64,000 bases of DNA from Tetrahymena thermophila SB210 (lineage: Eukaryota > Ciliophora > Oligohymenophorea > Hymenostomatida > Tetrahymenidae), in NCBI RefSeq assembly GCF_000189635.1, contig NW_002476378.1, positions 62,001 through 126,000 of the forward strand, read 5' to 3'. This document shows positions 54,001 through 64,000 of the stretch, piece by piece (the stretch's first letter is position 1; the number at the start of each line of letters is the position of its first letter). Both the position numbers and the translations under genes were made by a program. Under the pieces are notes generated by a model. The model saw only the letters and a list, made by a program, of their open reading frames with translations, had not been told where the DNA came from and made no database searches.

Positions 54001-55204
54001 AAAAATATGATTTACTTACCTACATATTTAAAGCAGATTTTTCTAGGTTTTGGAAATCCATCAGAAATCATTCTAAAACTATTTGATTGTGTTTTGTCTT
54101 ATAATATTTAGTTTTAAGATAATTAATATATTTACTTATATATTAGAATAATCATTCTGTTGATATTTAACTTATTAATTAGCTTGTGTATACTTCTTTG
54201 CTTTATAATTTAAAAAAACAAAGACTTGTTAGCTCATATCTCTGTACTAATATATTTCACCATAAATTTATTAACTCATACAATAGATTCAACTTTAAGA
54301 ATGGTAATTCATTAATTTTTAAAAAATATTTTTTAATTCAAATTAATTCTAAAAATAGATATTTTGCATTTAAGTAGATGGTTAATTATATGCAAGCTAA
54401 TATCCTAATATTAAATGTGATGAAAACCATTTATCTTTTGTTAAAAAATTGCTAATACCTTGTCTTTGCATTTAACTGCTCTTTATTTTTTTAGTTTTTC
54501 TCTACATTTTTAGAGAAAATCAATCATTTGCTAATTCCAGAAAAATTTCAAATATATTTAACTAATTCTATAAATACTATTGGTGGTATTTTTACTAAAT
54601 ACTGATAAGGTTGCTAATTATAGCTATGGATAATTACTTCATTTTTGATGTATAATTAAAAGGCTCGATATTATGCTCTTTGTATTTATCATACACTCTA
54701 ACCCAGCTTTACTGTAAAATAATTTTTTTTAAATATAAAACAATATTTTTTAATTAAATAATAGTTTACCCTTACAATAGACTCTAGTTTAATTACTTTG
54801 AGATTTTTATTTCTATTTTAATAACTGTTAATTTTGGAATTATTGAAAATCTGAATTAATTTTCCTATCAAGAAAGAATTTTTATTGTATTTTTAGCTTT
54901 GAATATTACATGTGTTAGCGGATTCATCTATTGGGCAATTAGAGATGAAGTTAAATTAATAATTTAAAAAATTGTAAGTATAACTAAACAGAATAGTATA
55001 AATTCTTAAAAAAAGAAGTCTCCAATTCTTTTGTGGAAGTTAATAAGGTTAAGAATATCCAATAAGTAGATATTTATTAATAATAATATTAATAATAATG
55101 AAATATTATTTTATAGGAACATTTCTTCATACATTCCCAAATAAAATACTCTTATTACACATTATTAAAAAAATCAATTAACTATTAGTAAAAGTAAATA
55201 TTGA
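42048..55204 (+). CDS. Giant cysteine-rich multi-pass surface protein (copy A)
   Basis: About 27 exons, 3,300 residues by estimate, TGA at 55202. The signal peptide is at the start (MKIFTVIQIIFFHCIIQTKA). From 42100 to 48830 the exons encode CxxC-type furin/VSP-like cysteine-rich sequence. From 49130 to 52790 comes a long, Cys-poor Asn/Phe/Ile-rich region with repeated NGGA/GGAI-type turns (for example near 51480, 51570, 52250, 52420, 52490), as in parallel beta-helix (Pmp/pectin-lyase-like) repeats. From 53290 to 53710 lies an EGF-like block (KKCPVGT, NPCPQF, CQKCPND). From 53770 to 55110 there are roughly seven or eight hydrophobic segments, then a basic tail. This is the layout of large ciliate and other protist surface proteins of unassigned function. 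A 774-base intron (47352-48125) joins two halves in phase. If it were not an intron, the first half would stop near 47470 and this would be two genes. Confidence 0.7.
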
Positions 55205-58200
55205 AATGAGAGTCATTCTTGACTTTAATATTAACTAGACCTCCTATTATTTATTGTTTTATTTTAAATATCCAAAAAAAGAGTATTGAAATACTATATA
55301 GTTTGTATATTCTAACTAAAAATAAGTGAATTAATTTTTCAAAATTTTTAAAAAAATAATTTTACCTTAAGTTAAATTTAAAAAATATTTGTTTTTTCTT
55401 CATTTACTTTCTTTTGTAAAATAAAGTATTTTTAAAGTGTTTTTACCATAAAATTTATTTTATACCTAATAAAACTTTCTAAGTTAAGATTTATAAAAAA
55501 TGCATTTGGAATTTTGGTATATCTTATTAAATTTGTTTTTAATAATTCATATCCTATAACTTTTAATATCATTTAATTACAAAAACCTATAAAAATATAT
55601 TTGTCTTATTTTTATGTGATTTTTATTGCTGAATTTTACTCTCCTTTTAGCTTTATATTTATGATAATTTCTTGATAAGACCATCTATCTATCTTCTAAA
55701 TTTCCTATAAATTCTCAAAAATATTAGATTAAGATATAATTTTCCAATTTGCAGAAAATTTAAATGAAAGTTTATTCTTCTGAAGTATTTATTTTATTTA
55801 TATTTAAAATAACACTAAAGATGAATATTTAAGAATTATTTATTCCATTTGCAAAAGTATATCTAGAAATTTATAGATATAATGATTAATAAACCAAAAA
55901 AATAAAAATATTCATTAAAATAAACCTCATACTCAAAAAATGAAATTAAAGTAAATATCTTTGCATTCAATTTAGATATTTTAATATAATTGAGTAATCA
56001 ACTGTAAGTTTAAATTCTTATTTATTTATTTATATTTAAGAAATATAATTCATAAACAACAGTAATAAATTACTTACAAGTTAATAAATTTTAGAGGTAT
56101 AAAAATATAAGAGTAGGGTTTATAAAATATTTCTAATTTTTAAATTTAATCTTCAAAAAATTGTTAATTAATTAAATTAAATATTCCATAAAGGCTGGAA
56201 AAATAAAATATTTTTTTAATTTTTTTCTGGGGACAGAAGGCACTTTTTTCTATATATATCAGTATCTGTATTTATGATAGCTCTTCATATACAATATTTA
56301 AAAAATTAATTTTAATTCAAAGATAGAATTGATTTGAAAATTTCTATTATTTAATATAATTACTCAATAAAGTCAGAGTAAATATCCAAGAGCACCTCAT
56401 TTATTTATTAAATTTTCTAAAAATATCTAAGTCCTAGCCACTAAATTTATCAAAAATCTGATTATGAGAGAGCTAGTAAAATATTTATCAAAATCAATTT
56501 TTATTTTTTCTTTCTTGGATATTTAAAAGTAAATTATTCTTTGAGCTATCATAAGGACTGGATTTTTTATTTATGAGGTAAAATTCATCACATGCATAAA
56601 TTCACACGAACCATAAGATGAACAATTTAATCATCAAATTTGGATGTGCGGATAATAAAGCAGAATTTGTAACATCATCATAATAAAAATTTCTTAAAAC
56701 ATTAATTTTATTTTTAGTGATTGTGTAATTACTATCTAATACTATTTATAATTTTGGGAAGGTACTATTAATATGTAATTATTCAACTGGTTTCAGAGAT
56801 TCATGATTTTTTGTTGAAGAATTGGTTACTAACTCTACTATAATATGTAAGCAGTTAATTGATTATACATTTGTTGCATATACTGTTAGGATTTTTTGGA
56901 AACAAAAATGTATACTATTCTGAGAATTGCTAAATTGTGAGCAGCTAATTTAACCATTTAGCAGCTATGATATTTTATTTTGCTCGAAAAATGACAACTA
57001 ACCTTTATTTAGCTTATTTTACTATTTTTATAAAATTTTATTTTTTATAATTTTCATCATTTTACTATTGATTTAATTTTAAATTTGATTATTATTGTTA
57101 ATATTTTAAAGAGGTTGTTCTAAACTAGAAATAACTTTATATATCTATTTCTCAGTAAATTTAAGTTTAATATTTTAAATAATTATTTAGCTATTTTTAG
57201 CTTTTTTAGCATTTAAAGATATTTATTCTACTAATTAGATCCTAAGATTTTTTTAAATAATTATCATCCCCATTTATATTCCCTTTAAATTCCTTTTTTC
57301 AATTGTTAAGGACTGAATTTTTGATTATGTGTGAAAATCTATCTTACTCCCTCTGCAAGTAAAAAATAAATTTAGAATAAAATCTTTTTAATCATATTAA
57401 AAATCAATTAGTACTGGGCTCTTTTTTTTGTCAATAAATTTTAAAGCATAATGCAAACTAATGAAATTTGAACTATTTTATTATTTATTTTTTTTACCAT
57501 TTCTTTATGAGTATTTATTAAGAAAATTATAAGACCTAATTGATCAAATAATGATTTTTAAAATATTTTCCAAAACACTCCAAAGATTCAAAAAATATTA
57601 CAAATAAAATTTAAATAAGTAAACATATTTTATATTTATTACTTGTTACAAATACCTAATTTATTTAAGATAAAAGATATTTGATCGAAAATATATTCTA
57701 ATTATGGATTTTTGCAATAATCAGAGGAGAAAATTGTTTTGATTGCTTGATAAAGATAAAATATCTATTAGCAAAAGAAAAAGTAAAAGCAAGATGATTT
57801 AGCTTTTGAGAGTCATAAAATACTAATGAATGTATAAAAATTAATGAAATTAAATTTTTTTTTGAAAGGTAAAAACTGAATTGATTTAAAGAATAAATTA
57901 CATCCATAGAAATGTTATTTTCTGAAATTAGCTTAATGTAAACTAAAAAAGTCCTTAATAAAAATAATATATACAATTCTATGATTTTTACAAATACTTA
58001 TAAATCAAAAACTAAAAAAATAATTTTAAATATCTTCATCCAGCGGAAGTCAGTCTAAAATAGCAAATTTTAAAAGTAGAAATATTAACCATGTATGTAT
58101 GTATTCATAATAATTAGAAAAACATTTTTGCTAATGGAATATATTATGGTTCTTAAAATAAAAAGACTAATATTTTCATGCAAACCCCTCACAGGTAATT

Positions 58201-58672
58201 TAATTCACTGTAACTTAATTAAAAAGAAATTATCTAAGCAGTATAAACTTGCGTTGTAATAAAAATATTCATTAGTCTATTTAATACATATTATTTTATA
58301 AGTAACATATCAAAATATTGAAAGCTAATATATATTCTAATTTAAATTTTTAACATATATTATAAGTTTTAACTTCAGATACAGTTTGGAGAAAGTATCT
58401 TTTTTTAAACTAAAAATTTTGATTTAATACCATCTAATATTGTGATTTGCATATAGTCTTGAAAATGTAGTATATTAGGGTATTATATATATATAATCAA
58501 AAATGATTGTGCACTTCCTAATAACAAAATATTATCAACAGCAAAAATATTAAACCTATTTGATTTATTATTGGTAGATTCTACATTCTAATTCGAATAA
58601 ACATAATTAAAATATAATCAATATTTGAAGAAAGAAAAAAAAATATTAAAGAATTATCATTAAAAAAATAAG
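55205..58672. other. Intergenic region; possible relic and duplicated 5' flank
   Basis: No intact gene is present. The region 56618-57330 reads in a single frame as coding-like, hydrophobic sequence interrupted by in-frame TGA codons (see the pseudogene entry). From about 57280 onward the sequence is the duplicate of 40560-42047 and serves as the 5' flank of the second giant gene. The rest is AT-rich. Confidence 0.55.
56618..57330 (+). pseudogene. Possible relic of a membrane-protein C terminus
   Basis: One frame gives consecutive coding-like segments (GCADNKAEFVTSS, then LILFLVIVQLLSNTIYNFGK, then FFVEELVTNSTIICKQLIDY, then further Phe/Ile/Leu-rich blocks). They are separated by in-frame TGA codons at about 56804 and at two later points. 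No intron explains the stops. The hydrophobicity resembles the membrane tail of the giant gene, but no clear alignment is visible. Chance open stretches of this length are possible with a single stop codon. Confidence 0.3.
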
Positions 58673-61600
58673 ATGAGAATTTTTAATGCAATATAAATCA
58701 TTTTTTTTCATTACATAATTTAAACAAAAGCCGAATTATGTGGTGAAAATTAATGCTATTCAGTATTTATCAATATGTGCATAAAGCTGACTTCTGATAT
58801 CGTGGGAATAGATTCTGATAGCTAGAAATGCTTATTTGATAGAGATATAGTCAAATAGGTGAATAAATGTTTTGATATAGAAAAAAATGGAAAAAGTAGT
58901 GTCTGCAAAAATAAATAAAATACTATGTGTGTAACTATAACTGAAGACATTTAAGATCAGTATATAGGGATATATAAAGATGCTTAAATGAATTTGATTT
59001 GCATAGAAAAACAAGATATTATTGATTAATTGAAAATAGACTCTCCTCTAAGTAAATATAAATTAAAGTGCTTTTAATAAATTTAATTAATTAATATATT
59101 TTGTATAATTAAATTTATTAGTTCTAGTCAATCTAATATTTGATTATTGCCTCAAAGATGACTTTTCGTTAGAGGAATTTTATTAAAGACCTAACAGTAT
59201 GAAATGTAGTTGCAAACATTAGTATTATTTTTTATTTTTATTTATTTTTGAATTTAATACATAATAATTCTTAGGTATTGTCTATTTAATGACATCTGCA
59301 TACCCATGGATTTTAATTAAAATGCAGCAAGGGATATTAATTAAAATTGTGCATAAATTAATAAAGAAGGGTAAATTTAGTCTTGCTTTAGCGACAAAAG
59401 TATTTGTTTACTAAAAAATTCAATCACATAAATAAATAAATGCACGACTTATTAGTCTATAGATGAAGTAATTGGTGTAGCGTTTATTAATTAAACTAAT
59501 GAATGCATCTTTAAAGACAAGTACTAAGACTTAATTATCAATAAAAGTATTTAATTACTATCTTAATTATGTCAAATTATTAAATTATTCAAATATATTT
59601 AGATTTAGTTTTTTTGAAAAGTCCTTATTGTCTTTTTGAATCTTCTCATATCCTAAAAGTTGGAGATTTAAATAATAAAATCGTCGGAAGGACTTAATAA
59701 TATTTGTGTGCTTAAGAAAATGAAGTATTTTCTGATGATAATAATTTAATTGAAATGTGTATTTTTGGGTAAGTTTTTAAAAATTTTTTCTTAAAGATTT
59801 AATTACTTACTATTTAATTACAATTAATTAGATTTTGTATTTCAAAATATTCTTGTGTTGGAATGGATGATTTTCAAAATATTTCTAAAAAGCATGATAA
59901 TTCATGTTCAACTAACTCAGAAACTGATTTTATAGAATGTTTTTATTCTCCAGAAGCAAAATCGACATGTATTTTAGAGGATAATGGCCAGAGATCTTGT
60001 GAATTGATGACAATAGAAAATCCAAAAACTTTTGTAATTTTATTTTTTTGCAATTAACCTATTTAATCAGATATTTTTATAAATTTAGGGTGCTATTTAT
60101 CAAGAAAACAATCAAATAGGAAAATGCATTTCTTAAGATGTACGTATTCCTAAATAGGATTTAGGTATTTTTTATTTTAATTAAAAAAAATAGTTTCATT
60201 TTAATAAATATGCTAAACTTAGATAGTAAAAATTTAAATTTAACATGCTCTGATGGTTCGTGTATTTTGTAAACTGTAGAATAATAGGGCCTTTTTAAAA
60301 CTTTGAGAATTTTAAAAGATGGTGGTAGTGGTAGTGGTAGTGGTTAATAAGAGTATTATGTCTAATGTACTAAAATAACAAATACAGGGATAACTTCTAC
60401 TAAAGATGACAATGGCTAATGCCAGGAAAGCTATCCTTCGTAAATATAAATTTCATGATGATATAATATTAACTTTATAATTATAAAATTTAGAAAAAAA
60501 TGCCACAAAGCTAGATAATGTTTAATGAAAGATGTTTGTGTTGATATGTCTTAAGATACATCTCTACCTAATTTCGCCAAAGAAATAATAACTACTTCTT
60601 GTCTCCCTTATTAAAGTATTCTGGAAAAGGGATAAAAAATAAAGAGTTGTCCAACTGGTTTCTGCATTATTTAAGTATAAAGTAATTAAAGATATTGCTT
60701 TTAGCTAGGTGCTTACCTGGGAGATACTTAATATGTAGGATTAGAAAGTTTAACTCAAAGATGTTTAGCTTAGTTCGAAATTAGTTAAATAGGTAAATAT
60801 TAACAAATAAATAAATAAATATTCACTTTAGTTTCTTCACTTTAAAGTTAGTTATGATGTGACACCAAATATAGAATAATTAAATTAAGATAAAGATTTA
60901 TAAAAATTATGAAAACTTAATATAATTATTAATTAAATCAAAAGGTATTGATGAATGTGGAGATCTAAATTATTGCATATTCTAAATACCAATATAGTAA
61001 TTTTAGAAATACTTACATACTAAAAAATATAAAAAAATATACTTTTATCAATTTTTTATCTAATTTAATAAAATAAGATCTAAATAGAAAAGATATTTAT
61101 GCCATTCATTGTAATTAGAAAGCACTTAATATCCAGGAAATAAGGTTCCTGCAAAAAATAATTCAGGAAAATGCTAAGATCTATATTTACGTAAGTATTC
61201 ACTTATTTGATTTAAATAAAATGAAAGTATGAAAGAATGATAAAAAGTAAATAATATTTTGGTATAAAAAATAATAGCCTCCACAATCAGTTGCGTTGAT
61301 GGTTTTTAATGCATCAATGATAAAGGAGAATGTCAACCTTTAAGTATTAATCTACCGATTGCTAGAGATGTTAACTAAAAATGCTAGCCAGCATATACAG
61401 ATTAATCTTTATATTGTACTGAAGGCTATTGTTTGCTAAATTAAGTTTGTCTACCTTTGTCAGTTTAGAATCCTGGGAGAGAAGATAAAACAAGTAAATG
61501 CCTCTAGGAAGGAGAAAAAGGAGTCTTTGGTGCTATATAATGTTTTCAAAGGTTTTTTATTTTGATTTTATAAATTTGAAATTTAATTTAATTTAAATAA

Positions 61601-64000
61601 CTTAGCTTTTGTTTGACAGGTATTTCAGATGAGCCTCAAGATTAATTTTGTGCTCTAATAGATTATAAAATTAGTTCTTAAGTTGGTAAAAAGACTTTCA
61701 AATTTTTAGTTATAAATAATGAATTAAATAATTATTGTAGGCAGATACAAATAATCCCAAAAATGTGTAAAGGAAGATGACAATAATAATATAGTTAACA
61801 ATTTTGAGATTGTAAAATATTCATCTATTTATAATTTATTTATTTTTATATTTAAATTTGCAAAAAGGAATATTGTTACAAAGGATAGTACTGTATGAGA
61901 AAAGATAGTAAAGGAATTTAATTTTGTTCCAAAGTATTGATTAATGATATTGTTTGTTCTGATGTAAACGGGGCATGTGTATTCTCTAAAGACCCTATAC
62001 AAAAATGTTCAAACTGTTCATACACATAATGTTTAAATTAGTAAACTTAAAAATGTATTAATTTAGGAGCAGCTTACTGCTAAGATATTAATGGTATTAT
62101 TTTAAATTTTTGTTTTTCTAAACACGAAATTTGTTTTATTATTTAGGATTTTGCTCTAGTTTTTAGTCTTTAATTAATCCACATTGCGTAGTTTGTCCTA
62201 AATATTATTGCTTAAATAAAAGAACTTAGAGATGTACTTATTATAAGTATACATATAACTTATAATATTCTTAAACTAATTGCCTTTATTAGTTTAGATA
62301 AGATGAACAATGCATTATGTAAGATATTAACTCAACTAACAAATATTAAGAGAATCTATGCATTGATAAAAATTATTTTTGTTTGCCAATAGCTGAAGCA
62401 CATAAAACAAACAATTGTCTATTCTGTCCTAAATATTATTATAACCCAGGTGATGGAATTTGCTATTAAAAATCAAACAATAAAAATTACCCTTACTTTA
62501 ATTTAGATATTTAATATGTATCTGAAGATTGTTACCCAAAAAATGATTGCTCAATTTCAAACTAAAAATGTCCGGAAGGGTAATTAATTTCTTTTATTAA
62601 TTAATTATTTGCGAATTAAATTAATTTTATTTACTGTATTTTTTTATTCACACTTAAAAAAAGTTTAATTCAAGTTATTTCAACAAAAAAAATATAATTA
62701 GCATGCAAACCACTAAATTTTTGTATGGCATCTTGCTATATTTAAATATTTTTACAATATATAATTAATTCATTCTTTTATGTTATTTAAAAAAAGATGC
62801 TAGAAATGTGATAATCTAAATATGTGCACTTAATGTATGGAGGATTATTTCTTGTATTAAGATAATTAGACTTAAAATTAATTTTGTATTAAATGTGATA
62901 CAAATATATACAGCAACATAAGCTATGATCCAATTTTAAGTTAATATGGTACTTAATTTTATAAATGTGTAGAATGTAACATCTAGAATGAAGACTGGTA
63001 TTTATTTATTTAACTTTAAATTTTAAGATAATTGAATTAAAATAATAAAAATATTTATATAGGACTTTAAATACTTGGAAAAATAAGAATTGTGCTAAGA
63101 TGGTAGTATAAATGGCAGGAATAAAAAGATTTACGAATAATTATTCTAAATTTTTGTACTACAGTATTGAAAAAGGAAATTCTCAAAATTTAGATCCAAA
63201 TTAAGCTAATAGACAACTTGCTAACCTAATGATACAAAAAAAAGAATTTTCTCCTTTTGCATGTAAATAATATATATTTAAGATTAAATTAATATGCGCA
63301 AAATTACAAATAATAATATTTTTATATTAGGTTCTAATCTGTGTAAATTTTGTGATTCCAATCCAAATAAGAAACCATATTGCTACAGATGCATTGATTA
63401 TTATTACTCTGACTAAAATGGTATATGTTAAAAGTGCCCTTTAAACTGCTAAAAATGTGGAAGAGCCCTATTCGATTAAAACTTATAACCTATCCTAATA
63501 GATGATATACCAAAAGAATATTTAGATTAAGGAATTTATGATTTTTCTAAATCTATATTTGCATGCATTTAATGCAATACCTAGTACACTGTTAGTTTGA
63601 ATTTTACTTAGTGCGATTAATGCGGTTTATATTGTCTCGAGTGTGCTTATGGTATATTTACAATTTTTTCAACAAAAAAATTTTAAGAAACTATAAAAAA
63701 TATAAGAATTTGCAGGAGATTTACTAAATTATAGAAAATAAAATTTTAGAAACTAAGTATACTAATTTTTAAAATGTGTAAAATGCTAATAAGGATATAC
63801 ATTGTCTTCAAATAGTAATTTTTATCATATCTGAAATAATATATTTTTAATTTTTTTTTTTATTTTTAGGAAAAGATTGCTATAAAATCTAATAATTGAA
63901 CAATTGCTTAGATTAAGATTTAAATGATTCAATAAATAGTTTATCTTTAAGAACCTTCCTTGATAAATCTTCAACTGAATCAAAATTAAATTGCTTAAAA
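58673..64000 (+). CDS. Giant cysteine-rich surface protein (copy B, truncated by window end)
   Basis: A paralogue of the gene at 42048, with matching exon order and splice phases, from the signal peptide (MRIFNAIQIIFFHYIIQTKA) through the cysteine-rich part. The window ends inside the exon corresponding to about 47160-47350 of copy A. The middle beta-helix-like part and membrane tail must lie beyond 64000. Differences from copy A are mostly single substitutions, plus small indels in introns and one in-frame insertion encoding a Gly/Ser run (60321-60344). Exons are clearly more similar than introns, which suggests the copy is maintained as functional. Signal peptide and cysteines are retained. 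Confidence 0.75.
60321..60344 (+). repeat. In-frame Gly-Ser repeat insertion in copy B
   Basis: GGT/AGT trinucleotides encode DGGSGSGSG within an exon, followed by QQEYYVQC. Copy A at the corresponding place (about 43645-43660) has only a few residues between the flanking matches. This is a simple-repeat expansion that creates a flexible linker between cysteine motifs. Confidence 0.7.

Noticed and set aside
1-64000. Germline-type features: transposons, internal eliminated sequences, telomeres
   Set aside because: Genes are contiguous, and I saw no transposase motif, long terminal inverted repeats or GGGGTT/CCCCAA arrays.
1-64000. tRNA or rRNA genes
   Set aside because: I found no B-box-like GGTTCGAATCC arrangement with a matching cloverleaf and no rRNA-like GC-richer block. 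The TTCGAACTC near 9797 lies inside a GTPase coding region.

Overview
The window is ciliate nuclear DNA, most likely from a Tetrahymena-like macronuclear genome. It is extremely AT-rich. In every gene I could assemble, TAA and TAG are read through as glutamine and only TGA stops translation. Genes are cut by short AT-rich GT..AG introns. There is no bacterial, viral or transposon-like gene. I saw no rRNA, tRNA, CRISPR array or telomeric GGGGTT block. Because only TGA stops, standard-code ORFs badly under-represent the genes. The models here come from reading TAA/TAG as Gln and joining exons whose splice phases agree.

Layout: (1) 935-7096, a 1,550-residue Gln/Asn/Lys-rich coiled-coil protein in nine exons. 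(2) 8551-9006, a small secreted six-cysteine protein, preceded by a decayed duplicate of its own 5' end. (3) 9692-19006, four tandem minus-strand AIG1/GIMAP-like GTPases, each with an N-terminal signal peptide, inside units that also duplicate the flanks. (4) 22203-25355, a secreted GH45 cellulase-like domain fused to furin-like cysteine repeats; the GH45 segments are in circularly permuted order. (5) 28093-31305, a SHAQKYF-type Myb protein. (6) 31944-34137, 34796-36995 and 38058-40264, a tandem triplet of two-TM membrane proteins. (7) 42048-55204, a giant cysteine-rich multi-pass surface protein. A second copy starts at 58673 and runs off the window end; the duplicated block begins about 1.4 kb upstream of each start.

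Most genes encode secreted or surface proteins and most are locally duplicated, so this looks like an expanding secretome/membrane-protein neighbourhood rather than a functional operon. The one apparent regulator is the Myb protein. The most notable item is the permuted GH45 enzyme: all three catalytic aspartates are recognisable, but the N-terminal WDCC signature lies after the normal C-terminal part of the fold. Calls rest on reading the sequence by eye. Intron boundaries are phase-checked for most genes but not confirmed by transcripts.
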